The notes beneath the pieces were generated by a model that saw nothing but the letters and a program-made list of their open reading frames with translations, was not told where the DNA came from and made no database searches. Made by a program: the position numbers and the translations under genes. Shown here one piece after another: positions 1-6,206 of a DNA stretch of 6,511 nucleotides (its first letter is position 1; the number at the start of each line of letters is the position of its first letter). Source of the DNA: Methyloceanibacter sp. (lineage in GTDB: Bacteria > Pseudomonadota > Alphaproteobacteria > Rhizobiales > Methyloligellaceae); assembly GCA_022865725.1 (NCBI GenBank), contig JALHTP010000041.1:1-6511 (forward strand), written 5' to 3'.

Positions 1-323
1 AGGGCGATCTTGCGCGCCTCGACGGTTCCGGTGAGAAGCGCGCCGATATTGAGCCATGCCTCGAGCGAGCGGGCCTCCAGGAACGGCCGGTCGAGATGGC
101 CTTCCTGGTCGGCAACCTTGATGTCGTCGAATTTGAGCTCGGGCGCGGGCAGGAGGACGAGATGAACCTTGCCGCCGACCTTGACCTGGCGGCCGAGCAG
201 ATTGGTGGCTTTGGTCTCGAAGACCAAGCGGTAGTCGTTCCAGTCGATGAAAAGCGGCGCGGCGAAAAGCGCGCTCAAGACCAGAATCAGCAATGCCGTC
301 AAAGTAAGCAGGAGCGAATTCAC
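1..323 (-). CDS. AsmA family protein, N-terminal part (runs off the left edge)
   Basis: The first 107 codons of a minus-strand gene are present; the rest lies beyond position 1. It starts at GTG 323-321. An in-frame TAG at 332-330, three codons upstream, fixes this as the most upstream possible start. The protein opens with one hydrophobic segment (about residues 3-23, SLLLTLTALLILVLSALFAA), followed directly by PLFIDWNDYR. It continues with GRQVKVGGKVHLVLLPAPEL and DDIKVAD. A single N-terminal anchor, the F-I-D-W-x-x-Y-R motif and the 'G-x-V-x-V-x-G ... LLP-x-P-x-L' strand pattern are typical of the AsmA family of inner-membrane-anchored envelope proteins, now linked to lipid transport between the membranes. 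The substrate cannot be inferred. No clear Shine-Dalgarno sequence precedes the GTG. The gene follows the D-lactate dehydrogenase gene by 76 bases on the same strand. Confidence 0.8.
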   Translation of the reverse strand, partial: MNSLLLTLTALLILVLSALFAAPLFIDWNDYRLVFETKATNLLGRQVKVGGKVHLVLLPAPELKFDDIKVADQEGHLDRPFLEARSLEAWLNIGALLTGTVEARKIA

Positions 324-399
324 CGCCGTCTAACCCAAGGCTTTGGCGCGCTCTAATGCAGCAAAACGCCGAGAATCCCGGCCCCCCTGCGACGCGCCG

Positions 400-1812
400 T
401 TATGGTAACGCAAAAATCTTGCCAGGATTGAGGATATTCAACGGATCGAGCGCCTTTTTTATGGCAGCCATCACCTGAACGCCCGCCCCATGCTCGGCGA
501 CAAGATAGTTAATCTTGCCCTGGCCGACCCCATGCTCGCCCGTGCAGGTGCCTCCGCAGGCGAGCGCCCGCTCGACCAGCCGGTCGAGGAAGGCTTGCAC
601 CTTGCGCCGCTCCTCTTGGTTCGCGGGATCGATCAGCGGCATGACATGGAAATTGCCGTCGCCCACATGGCCCACGATGGGGGCAAGCAAGCCTAAGCGG
701 TCGATGTCCTGGCGGGTGGCGCCGACGCAAGCGGCAAGCGCCGAGATCGGCACGCAGACATCGGTCGACAGCACCTCGGCACCGGGCTTCAGCCCGCGCG
801 CGGCCCAATAGGCGTCGTGGCGCGCCTGCCAGAGCTTGCTGCGGTCCTCCGGGCGCTCGGCCCATCGATACTCCCCTCCCCCTTCGGCGCGGGCGATCTC
901 GGCGAAGGCTTCGACCTGCTCGCGGGCGGAGGACGGAGTGCCGTGGAACTCGAGGAAGAGCGTCGGCACTTCGGGCAGAGAGAGATGCGAATAGGCATTG
1001 CAGGCGCGGATCTGCACCTCGTCGGCAAGCTCGATGCGGGCGAGCGGGAGCCCCATCTGCAGCGCGGCGATGGTGGCGTTGCAGGCGCCCTCGATGGAAG
1101 CGAACGGACAGACCGCCGAGAGGATCGTCTCGGGGATGCCGTAGAGCTTGAGCGTGAGGCTGGTGATCACACCGAGCGTGCCTTCGGAGCCAATCAGGAG
1201 ACGGGTGAGGTCGTAGCCGGCCGAGGACTTCCGCGCCCTGCCCCCGGTTGCGATCACGCTGCCGTCGGCCAGCACGGCGCTGAGGCCGAGGACGGCGTCG
1301 CGCATGGTGCCGTAGCGCACGGCGTTGGTGCCTGAGGCGCGCGTCGCCGCCATGCCGCCGAGGCTCGCATCGGCGCCGGGATCGACGGGGAAGAAGAGAC
1401 CGGACCCGCGCAAATGGTCGTTGAGGGCTTTGCGGGTGACGCCGGATTCGACCACGCAATCGAGATCGGCCTCATGCACGGCGAGGATGCGGTTCATGCG
1501 CGAGAGATCGAGCGAGAGGCCGCCGAACGGCGCGTTGACGTGACCTTCGAGCGAGGTGCCGGTGCCGAACGGGATCACCGGCAGTCTCGCCTCGGCGCAA
1601 AGCGTGACGATCTCGGAGACCTCTGCCTCCGTCTCGGCGAACAGAACCGCGTCGGGCGGCTCGCGCTTGAGCCAGGTGAGCGTATTGGCGTGCTGCTCGC
1701 GCAGCGCCTGGCTCACCGAGAAACGCATCCCGAAGCGCGCGGCAAGCCGGGCGAAGAGCGCCCGCTTGGCCTCCGCCGAGCGTCCTTGAGCTTCAGCCCT
1801 GACCGCGGTCAT
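400..1812 (-). CDS. D-lactate dehydrogenase (cytochrome), FAD-linked, LDHD/GlcD family
   Basis: A 470-residue flavoprotein, full length for the family. It probably oxidises D-lactate (or a related D-2-hydroxyacid) to the keto acid and passes electrons to the respiratory chain. The FAD-binding (PCMH-type) domain spans about residues 52-225, with PVIPFGTGTSLEGH at 78-91, FPVDPGADASLGGMAATRAS at 141-160, GTNAVRYGTMRD at 161-172 and GSEGTLGVIT at 208-217. The FAD-oxidase C-terminal domain follows (about 228-468), with ARIELADEV at 258-266, FLEFHG at 286-291, the metal/substrate motif GHVGDGNFH at 381-389, GEHGVGQGK at 425-433, and the closing LDPLNILNPGKIF at 455-467. As I remember it, the 141-172 stretch closely follows human LDHD, which favours D-lactate dehydrogenase over glycolate oxidase GlcD or D-2-hydroxyglutarate dehydrogenase. 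No signal peptide or membrane segment is seen. The ATG at 1812 has a poor Shine-Dalgarno sequence. A TATAAG (1826-1821) lies just upstream, but without a recognisable -35. The gene sits 58 bases after the HlyIII gene. Confidence 0.88.
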   Translation of the reverse strand: MTAVRAEAQGRSAEAKRALFARLAARFGMRFSVSQALREQHANTLTWLKREPPDAVLFAETEAEVSEIVTLCAEARLPVIPFGTGTSLEGHVNAPFGGLSLDLSRMNRILAVHEADLDCVVESGVTRKALNDHLRGSGLFFPVDPGADASLGGMAATRASGTNAVRYGTMRDAVLGLSAVLADGSVIATGGRARKSSAGYDLTRLLIGSEGTLGVITSLTLKLYGIPETILSAVCPFASIEGACNATIAALQMGLPLARIELADEVQIRACNAYSHLSLPEVPTLFLEFHGTPSSAREQVEAFAEIARAEGGGEYRWAERPEDRSKLWQARHDAYWAARGLKPGAEVLSTDVCVPISALAACVGATRQDIDRLGLLAPIVGHVGDGNFHVMPLIDPANQEERRKVQAFLDRLVERALACGGTCTGEHGVGQGKINYLVAEHGAGVQVMAAIKKALDPLNILNPGKIFALP

Positions 1813-1870
1813 GGGCTCATCTTATAGGGTGCTTCGCGCGGAAATCTTAGGGTTTTCCGAGTCCAAGCGA

Positions 1871-2506
1871 TCAGGCGCCGACGACGAAAATGACGGCCGC
1901 GAAATGGCAGCTTGCCGCCGACAGCACGAAACCGTGCCAGATGGCGTTCTGATACGGCAGCCGCTCCCAGAGATGGAACACGACGCCGATGGTGTAGAGC
2001 ACGCCGCCCACCATGAGCAGCGTCAGCACGCGGCCCGGCAGCGCCGACATCAGAGGTTCCCAGGCCGCGATCACCGCCCAGCCTTGCACCAGATAAAGCG
2101 CGGTGGAGAGTCCGTCGAGGAAACGCGTCGCGAAGAGCTTGATGGCGATGCCGAGGATCGCCATGGTCCACACCACCGCCAGCAGGCCAAGCCCCCAAGC
2201 GTCGTTCATCTTGATCAGAATGAAGGGCGTATAGGTCCCGGCGATCATCAGGAAGATCGCGGCGTGGTCGAGCCGGCGCAGGACCTCCTTGAGCTTGGGG
2301 CGGACCACGAGATTGTAGCCGGCGGAGCAGCTGAAGGTGGCGACGAGAGCGAGCCCGTAGATCGTGAGACTGACCACCCAGAGCGTGGTCTTCGATTGCA
2401 CGCCGATGACCAGGAGCGCGGTCAGCGCGACGAGGCTGGCGGCGACCCCAATAATGTGGATGCAGCAATCGGCCACACGCTCGCGAATGGTGTAATCAGG
2501 AAACAC
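1871..2506 (-). CDS. Hemolysin III family (HlyIII/PAQR-type) membrane protein
   Basis: A 211-residue integral membrane protein with about seven hydrophobic segments (roughly 17-36, 42-60, 82-99, 105-123, 135-149, 159-177, 191-210). The family signatures are ERVADCCIH (9-17), SAGYN (61-65), RRLDHAAIFLMIAGTYTPF (77-95), VFHLWERLPYQNAIWH (176-191) and a late SCH (199-201). HlyIII proteins are bacterial relatives of the adiponectin/progestin receptors (PAQR) and hold a metal site inside the membrane. The haemolysin name comes from one Bacillus cereus protein, so toxicity should not be assumed. Two positions that are His in the canonical S-x3-H and H-x3-H metal motifs are Asn here (N65, N187); D80, H81 and H191 are kept. 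The start is GTG at 2506-2504, preceded by AAGGGTG (2517-2511) at good spacing; no in-frame ATG lies nearby. An EcfG-type promoter match lies about 95 bases upstream. The D-lactate dehydrogenase gene follows 58 bases downstream. Confidence 0.88.
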   Translation of the reverse strand: MFPDYTIRERVADCCIHIIGVAASLVALTALLVIGVQSKTTLWVVSLTIYGLALVATFSCSAGYNLVVRPKLKEVLRRLDHAAIFLMIAGTYTPFILIKMNDAWGLGLLAVVWTMAILGIAIKLFATRFLDGLSTALYLVQGWAVIAAWEPLMSALPGRVLTLLMVGGVLYTIGVVFHLWERLPYQNAIWHGFVLSAASCHFAAVIFVVGA

Positions 2507-2601
2507 GATGCACCCTTGCTCCGGCCGATACCGGTCAACTCATCTCGGCAGATAGGATCGATCAATCAGTCTACCAGGCCATGTGGCGAGGATGGGGCAT
2601 C

Positions 2602-2627
2602 AACGCCAAGCGTCGTGGACGCGTTCC
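2602..2627 (-). promoter_or_regulatory. Candidate EcfG (general stress response) promoter upstream of the HlyIII gene
   Basis: Read on the minus strand, GGAAC (2627-2623) and CGTT (2605-2602) are separated by exactly 17 bases. This matches the consensus GGAAC-N16/17-CGTT recognised by the alphaproteobacterial extracytoplasmic sigma factor EcfG, which is controlled by the PhyR-NepR switch. All nine defining bases match. It lies between genes and points at the HlyIII gene, leaving a leader of roughly 85-90 bases before the GTG. That the site is used is inferred; no sigma factor or phyR gene is in the window. Confidence 0.5.
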
Positions 2628-2656
2628 TGCCGGGCAATGACAAGCAGCATCAGGCG

Positions 2657-3040
2657 CTATTGGCCGCAGACGCTCGATCCCGTGGTGCAGACATAAGGGA
2701 CGACCACGCCGGTAAAGCAGGTCGTGAAGAAACGCGTGGTGATGATGTCGGGCTTGAGCAACGCATCGCGGGGCGGGCCGTCGGGGCGCACGGCCTTCCA
2801 GAAGGGATCGCCCTTCACTTTATGGGCGTAAAGGGTGACGTAGCTCCACCTCTTGGCGCGTTTCATCTCAGCAGCGCTTTGCAGGGTCAGCGCTTGCGAG
2901 CTCTTGGCCGCGTCGGCCTTGGAGCCGGCGCTGGCGGTGGCCTTAATCAGCTGGCATGCGGCCTCGGCGGGCCGGATCGCGCAACCGACCGCGAGCGCAA
3001 CACCAAGCACGATGATGCTCATCCTCAAAACTCGAAGCAT
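2657..3040 (-). CDS. Small exported protein of unknown function with four mature cysteines
   Basis: A 127-residue protein I do not recognise. ATG 3040-3038 is preferred because GGGAG (3053-3049) lies 8 bases upstream. An in-frame TTG at 3070 would add ten residues but has no binding site of its own. The N-terminus is a signal peptide: basic MLRVLR, a hydrophobic core SIIVLGVALAVG, then RPAEA followed by ACQ, giving a signal peptidase I site after about residue 27. C20 sits in ALAVGC, an imperfect lipobox (A rather than L/V/I at -3), so a lipoprotein is possible but less likely. The mature part is about 100 residues: an Ala/Ser/Lys-rich stretch, a basic-aromatic middle (KRAKRWSYVTLYAHKVKGDPFWKAV) and a cysteine-bearing tail (C108, C118, C125, with C29 at the new N-terminus), which would suit two disulfides in the periplasm. 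It is divergent from uvrD and 150 bases upstream of the HlyIII gene. A weak promoter could be CTGACA (3140-3135) with TGTTAT (3115-3110), but the 19-base spacer is long. Confidence 0.65.
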   Translation of the reverse strand: MLRVLRMSIIVLGVALAVGCAIRPAEAACQLIKATASAGSKADAAKSSQALTLQSAAEMKRAKRWSYVTLYAHKVKGDPFWKAVRPDGPPRDALLKPDIITTRFFTTCFTGVVVPYVCTTGSSVCGQ

Positions 3041-3048
3041 GTTCCCGT

Positions 3049-3053
3049 CTCCC
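3049..3053 (-). promoter_or_regulatory. Ribosome binding site choosing the start of the small exported protein
   Basis: GGGAG read on the minus strand, 8 bases before ATG 3040. It favours this start over the upstream in-frame TTG at 3070 and over the ATG at 3022, whose only purine run touches the start codon. Confidence 0.55.
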
Positions 3054-3144
3054 AACTGGCGTGGAGGCAAATTCTTGTTTGGCAGTGCCAGCGAATCACC
3101 ACAGCGGCAATAACAGACTTTTCCGGCAGTTTTTTGTCAGAATC

Positions 3145-3181
3145 GAAGCTTGGCGTTTTCCGTGGCGCGGCGTCAAGCTTC
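3145..3181. repeat. Inverted repeat (11-bp arms, 15-base loop) in the divergent intergenic region
   Basis: The left arm GAAGCTTGGCG (3145-3155) and right arm CGTCAAGCTTC (3171-3181) are complementary over 11 positions, with one G-T pair that becomes a G-U wobble in plus-strand RNA. Past one mismatch, two more pairs (3142-3143 with 3183-3184) extend it. The 15-base loop is GC-rich at its right end. No T-run follows on either strand, so it is unlikely to be an intrinsic terminator. It lies between two divergent genes, about 105 bases from each start, where a regulator operator or a leader hairpin would be expected. Its function is unknown. Confidence 0.5.
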
Positions 3182-3274
3182 TATCGAGGCGCTGGGACAA
3201 TTGGTACCGCCCGGTTGCCGATCGATTGCCGTTTTGCCGCGCTCTCCTCTTTTTTCGCAGGCCCGCGCGGATGA

Positions 3275-3280
3275 TATAGT
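3275..3280 (+). promoter_or_regulatory. Possible -10 element for uvrD
   Basis: TATAGT matches the -10 consensus TATAAT at five of six bases. The matching -35 window (about 3251-3258, TTTTTCGC) is poor. Initiation here would fall near 3287 and leave a leader of only about five bases before the ATG at 3292. The call rests on the -10 alone. Confidence 0.25.
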
Positions 3281-3291
3281 CCTCCAGGTCT

Positions 3292-5637
3292 ATGACAAAG
3301 ATTCGCTCCTCCTCTCTCGAAGACGCTGCCCTGCCCCCGCCGGAGGAGGAGCAGCTTTCGACGTCGCAGCGCGCCATGCGCAGGCGCCCGCTCGGCTATC
3401 TCGACGCGCTCAACCCCGAGCAGCGCGAGGCGGTGGAGACGCTTGACGGCCCGCTGCTGGTGCTGGCCGGCGCCGGCACCGGCAAGACCCGCGTGCTCAC
3501 CACGCGTATTGCCCATATTTTGAGCTTGGGACGGGCGCGGCCAGGGGAAATTCTCGCCGTCACCTTCACCAACAAGGCCGCGCGCCAGATGAAGATCCGC
3601 ATCGGCGATCTGATCGGCGGCGTGGTCGAAGGCATGCCGTGGCTCGGCACCTTCCACGCCATCGGCGTCAAGATCCTGCGGCGGCATGCCGAGCTGGTCG
3701 ACCTCAAGCCCTCCTTCACGGTGCTCGATACCGACGACCAGATCAGGCTCTTGAAGCAGCTGCTCGCCGCCGAGAATATCGACGAGAAGCGCTGGCCGGC
3801 GCGAATGCTCGCTTCCATGATCGACGGCTGGAAGAACCGGGGGCTCGTGCCTAAGCGCGTGCCGGAGGGCGAGAGCTTCGCCTTCGCCAACGGCAAAGCG
3901 CGCGAGCTCTACGCGCTCTATCAGCATCGGCTGAAGGAGCTGAACGCCGCCGATTTCGGCGATCTGTTGCTGGAGAATTTGCGGCTGTTCCAGGAGCAGC
4001 CGGACGTGCTGGCGAAATATCAGCGGCGCTTCCTCTATATGCTGGTGGACGAGTATCAGGACACCAACGTCGCGCAATATCTGTGGCTCCGCCTGCTGGC
4101 GCAAGGAACCGGCAATATCTGCTGCGTCGGCGACGACGACCAGTCGATCTATGGCTGGCGGGGCGCGGAGGTGGACAACATCCTGCGCTTCGAGACCGAC
4201 TTCCCGGGCGCCAAGATCATCAGGCTCGAGCGGAACTACCGCTCGACCGGGCATATCCTCGGCGCGGCCTCTGGGCTGATCGCGCACAACAAAGGCCGCC
4301 TCGGCAAGACGCTCCGCACCGACGGCGCGCTGGGCGAGAAGGTCGAGGTCGAAGGCTGCTGGGACGACGAGGAGGAAGCGAGGCTGATCGGCGAGGATAT
4401 CGAGCAGATGCAACGCCAGAGCCATGCTTTGAGCGAGGTCGCCATCCTCGTGCGCGCCTCCTTCCAAATGCGCGCCTTCGAGGACCGCTTCATCACCCTT
4501 GGGCTGCCCTACCGCGTGATCGGCGGCCCACGCTTCTACGAGCGCCAGGAGATCAAGGATGCGACCGCCTATTTCGAGGGGACGCTTAACCCCGCCAACG
4601 ATCTCAAATTCGAGCGCATCATCAATACGCCGCGGCGGGGCCTGGGCGAGGCGAGCGTGAAATCGCTGCATCAACTGGCGCGGGCGCAGGGCGTGCCGCT
4701 GTTCCAGGCGGCGCGGCTGATCGCCGAGACCGAGGAGCTGAAGCCAAAGCCGCGCAAGGCGCTCGCCGACCTCATGGCCGCCTTCGACCGCTGGCGCTCG
4801 CTGATCGACACCATGCGCCATACCGAGCTTGCCGAGCTGATCCTCGATGAATCCGGCTATACCGGCATGTGGCAGGCCGAGCGCTCGCCGCAGGCGCAAT
4901 CGAAGCTCGAGAATCTGAAAGAGCTGATCCGCTTCATGGAGGAGTTCGACACGCTGGCGGGCTTTCTCGAGCATGTGTCGCTGGTGATGGACGCGCAGAC
5001 CGAGGAAGGCGCCGAGCGCGTCAGCCTGATGACGCTGCATAGCGCCAAGGGGCTCGAATTCGACACCGTGTTCCTGCCCGGCTGGGACGAGGGGCTGCTG
5101 CCGCATCAGCGGAGCCTCGACGATGCGGGCCGCTCGGGGCTGGAGGAGGAGCGGCGGCTTGCCCATGTCGGGCTGACGCGGGCGCGCAAACGCGCCAAGA
5201 TCACCTTTGCGCAGAACCGCCGGAATCACGGGACGTGGCAGCAGGCGCTGCCGTCGCGCTTCATCGACGAGCTCCCGGTCGCCCATGTGGAGGTCGCCGA
5301 GGACAAGTCTTCGCGCCGCTACGGACCGAGCCGCTTCGACACGGCCGAGAATCTGTTCGCGAGCGGCTTCTACAAGACGCCGGGCTGGCAGCGCGCGCAG
5401 CGGAACCGGCCGCGCGGGTCGGCCCCTTCGGCGCCGAGGCGCGAGCCCCTCACCATCGACGGCACGCTGGTGGCGGCCAGCACCGTCGAGGGCGCCAGCC
5501 TGGCGGCCGGCACGCGCGTGTTCCACCAGAAATTCGGCTATGGCCGCATCATGCATGTGGACGGCAACAAGCTCACCGTCGATTTCGACAAGGCCGGGGA
5601 GAAAAAAGTGGTCGACAGCTTCGTCGAGCAGGTGTGA
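3292..5637 (+). CDS. uvrD: ATP-dependent DNA helicase UvrD/PcrA (superfamily 1A)
   Basis: A 781-residue 3'-5' DNA helicase, normal length for UvrD/PcrA, acting in nucleotide excision repair, mismatch repair and clearance of stalled forks. Motifs in order: Q motif LNPEQREAV (40-48), Walker A AGAGTGKT (59-66), Ia TFTNKAARQM (91-100), GTFHAIG (119-125), Walker B VDEYQDTN (252-259), III VGDDDQSIYGWRGAE (279-293), IV RLERNYRS (311-318), V TLHSAKGLEFD (581-591) followed by PGWDEGLLPHQRS (596-608), and VI EERRLAHVGLTRARK (619-633). The C-terminus (about 738-781, GTRVFHQKFGYGRIMHVDG onwards) is the small Tudor-like domain of UvrD/PcrA. Residues 1-35 are a low-complexity acidic and basic extension of a kind common in Alphaproteobacteria. 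In the motif IVa region the usual YLRL/YFRL reads YFEG (427-430). ATG 3292 has only a weak CAGG upstream. No GTTC-N7-GTTC (alphaproteobacterial LexA box) is visible. The next gene overlaps its stop by four bases. Confidence 0.96.
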   Translation: MTKIRSSSLEDAALPPPEEEQLSTSQRAMRRRPLGYLDALNPEQREAVETLDGPLLVLAGAGTGKTRVLTTRIAHILSLGRARPGEILAVTFTNKAARQMKIRIGDLIGGVVEGMPWLGTFHAIGVKILRRHAELVDLKPSFTVLDTDDQIRLLKQLLAAENIDEKRWPARMLASMIDGWKNRGLVPKRVPEGESFAFANGKARELYALYQHRLKELNAADFGDLLLENLRLFQEQPDVLAKYQRRFLYMLVDEYQDTNVAQYLWLRLLAQGTGNICCVGDDDQSIYGWRGAEVDNILRFETDFPGAKIIRLERNYRSTGHILGAASGLIAHNKGRLGKTLRTDGALGEKVEVEGCWDDEEEARLIGEDIEQMQRQSHALSEVAILVRASFQMRAFEDRFITLGLPYRVIGGPRFYERQEIKDATAYFEGTLNPANDLKFERIINTPRRGLGEASVKSLHQLARAQGVPLFQAARLIAETEELKPKPRKALADLMAAFDRWRSLIDTMRHTELAELILDESGYTGMWQAERSPQAQSKLENLKELIRFMEEFDTLAGFLEHVSLVMDAQTEEGAERVSLMTLHSAKGLEFDTVFLPGWDEGLLPHQRSLDDAGRSGLEEERRLAHVGLTRARKRAKITFAQNRRNHGTWQQALPSRFIDELPVAHVEVAEDKSSRRYGPSRFDTAENLFASGFYKTPGWQRAQRNRPRGSAPSAPRREPLTIDGTLVAASTVEGASLAAGTRVFHQKFGYGRIMHVDGNKLTVDFDKAGEKKVVDSFVEQV

Positions 5638-6131
5638 GCGCAGTGCGATCCTCAGCGTTTCTTGCGGTCGCGATCGCGGTGTTGGCGTCAGGCGCTGTCG
5701 CCGCGCCGCTGTGGACCGTCGAGAAATCGGAAATCGCCTATCTCTTCTACGGCGAGCCCGGCAAGGCCATGCTCTCCATCTCTTGCGGACAAGAGGAAGG
5801 CGAGACGGGAAAGGACGAGACGCGCATCGAGGTCGAGGTGGAGACAGGCACGAAGCCCGGCCAGGACAAGGTCGTGCTGCGCGTGGAGCAGGACCAAGGC
5901 CACAAGGACGTGCCGCTCAAGCCGCTGATCTGCGGCGGCTTGAGCGAATGCAAGAACCAGCCGGACGGCGAGGTCTATCGCTACGCGACGAGCGTGCCGG
6001 GCAAGGGGCTGGCGCTCGACATCGCCAGCAAGGGCCGCAAGCTCGTCATCGACGCGCCGGGCGCCAAAATCGAGGCGCCGGCCGATGCGGCGGCCTTCAA
6101 GACATTCTCCGTCAGCTGCCTGAATTGGTGA
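5634..6131 (+). CDS. Exported protein of unknown function, overlapping the uvrD stop
   Basis: A 165-residue protein I cannot assign to a family. The preferred start is GTG 5634-5636, which overlaps the uvrD stop in the sequence GTGA and implies translational coupling. A second GTG at 5643 would remove three residues and leave the signal peptide intact. Residues 1-23 form the signal peptide: R5, a hydrophobic core AFLAVAIAVLASGAVA, and an AVA site before APLW. The mature protein is about 142 residues and has four cysteines (C51, C100, C106, C162), enough for two disulfides. It is rich in charged residues, with alternating strand-like segments (TRIEVEVETG, KVVLRVEQDQ, LALDIAS, KLVIDAPGAKIEAP) and ends in SVSCLNW. 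This points to a compact beta-rich periplasmic domain. No membrane anchor or catalytic motif is visible. A DNA helicase followed by a secreted protein makes no obvious functional pair, so the overlap may reflect only shared transcription. Confidence 0.7.
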   Translation: MSAVRSSAFLAVAIAVLASGAVAAPLWTVEKSEIAYLFYGEPGKAMLSISCGQEEGETGKDETRIEVEVETGTKPGQDKVVLRVEQDQGHKDVPLKPLICGGLSECKNQPDGEVYRYATSVPGKGLALDIASKGRKLVIDAPGAKIEAPADAAAFKTFSVSCLNW

Positions 6132-6132
6132 G

Positions 6133-6148
6133 CCGCCGATTGCGGCGG
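6133..6148 (+). terminator. GC-rich hairpin just after the exported-protein gene
   Basis: CCGCCG and CGGCGG form a perfect 6-bp stem around the 4-base loop ATTG, beginning one base after the TGA at 6129-6131. It could end or attenuate the uvrD transcript. No T-run follows (the next bases are GCCCTAGACC), so it is not a classical intrinsic terminator and may act only as a 3'-end stabiliser. Confidence 0.35.
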
Positions 6149-6183
6149 GCCCTAGACCTCTTCCCTAAAAAGAACAAAACGTG

Positions 6184-6189
6184 TACACT
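6184..6189 (+). promoter_or_regulatory. Possible -10 element of the small cysteine-rich gene
   Basis: TACACT matches TATAAT at four of six bases. TTCCCT, 17 bases upstream, is a poor -35. The element overlaps the perfect 8-base palindrome GTGTACAC (6181-6188). Initiation here would give a leader of about 23 bases containing the strong ribosome binding site. Confidence 0.25.
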
Positions 6190-6206
6190 GCTCTGGCGTT
6201 AGCAGA

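Noticed and set aside
509..1459. A 316-codon minus-strand frame inside the D-lactate dehydrogenase gene.
   Set aside because: It is an out-of-frame shadow, very rich in Arg, of a gene whose FAD-binding and C-terminal motifs are unbroken in the main frame.
1840..1858. A hairpin between the HlyIII and D-lactate dehydrogenase genes (GGAAA with TTTCC) as a terminator.
   Set aside because: The stem is only five mostly A-T pairs with a nine-base loop and no T-run, too weak to call.
2610..2641. Resemblance of GTGGACGCG...GCCGGGCAATGACA to dispersed palindromic repeats of Rhizobiales genomes.
   Set aside because: Only a partial likeness from memory, no second copy in the window and no complete palindrome. 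A genome-wide search for GCCGGGCAATGACA would settle it.
1811..3274. A 487-codon plus-strand open frame covering the HlyIII gene, the small exported gene and the gaps between them.
   Set aside because: Its translation is dominated by Asp, Glu, Arg, His and Gln and shows no fold or motif. Both opposing genes have clear signatures (HlyIII motifs, a signal peptide) and ribosome binding sites.
3041..3291. A LexA (SOS) box in front of uvrD.
   Set aside because: Neither GTTC-N7-GTTC nor GAAC-N7-GAAC occurs in the region; the GTTC at 3041 has no partner at the right distance.
3181..5556. A 791-codon open frame on the minus strand, antisense to uvrD.
   Set aside because: It lies opposite a helicase gene with every motif intact. 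Its translation is low-complexity, rich in Arg, Ala, Leu, Gln, His and Asp, with no domain. Long antisense frames are usual in GC-rich genes.
6171..6200. A possible second EcfG site in front of the cysteine-rich gene (AGAAC ... CGTT).
   Set aside because: The first element lacks the second of the two leading G bases' partner (AGAAC, not GGAAC) and the spacer is 21 bases, outside the 16-17 allowed.
5207..6202. A 331-codon plus-strand frame spanning the end of uvrD and the exported protein gene, which could be read as a fusion.
   Set aside because: It is a shifted frame of both genes, with Arg/Ser/Ala-rich low-complexity sequence and no motif.
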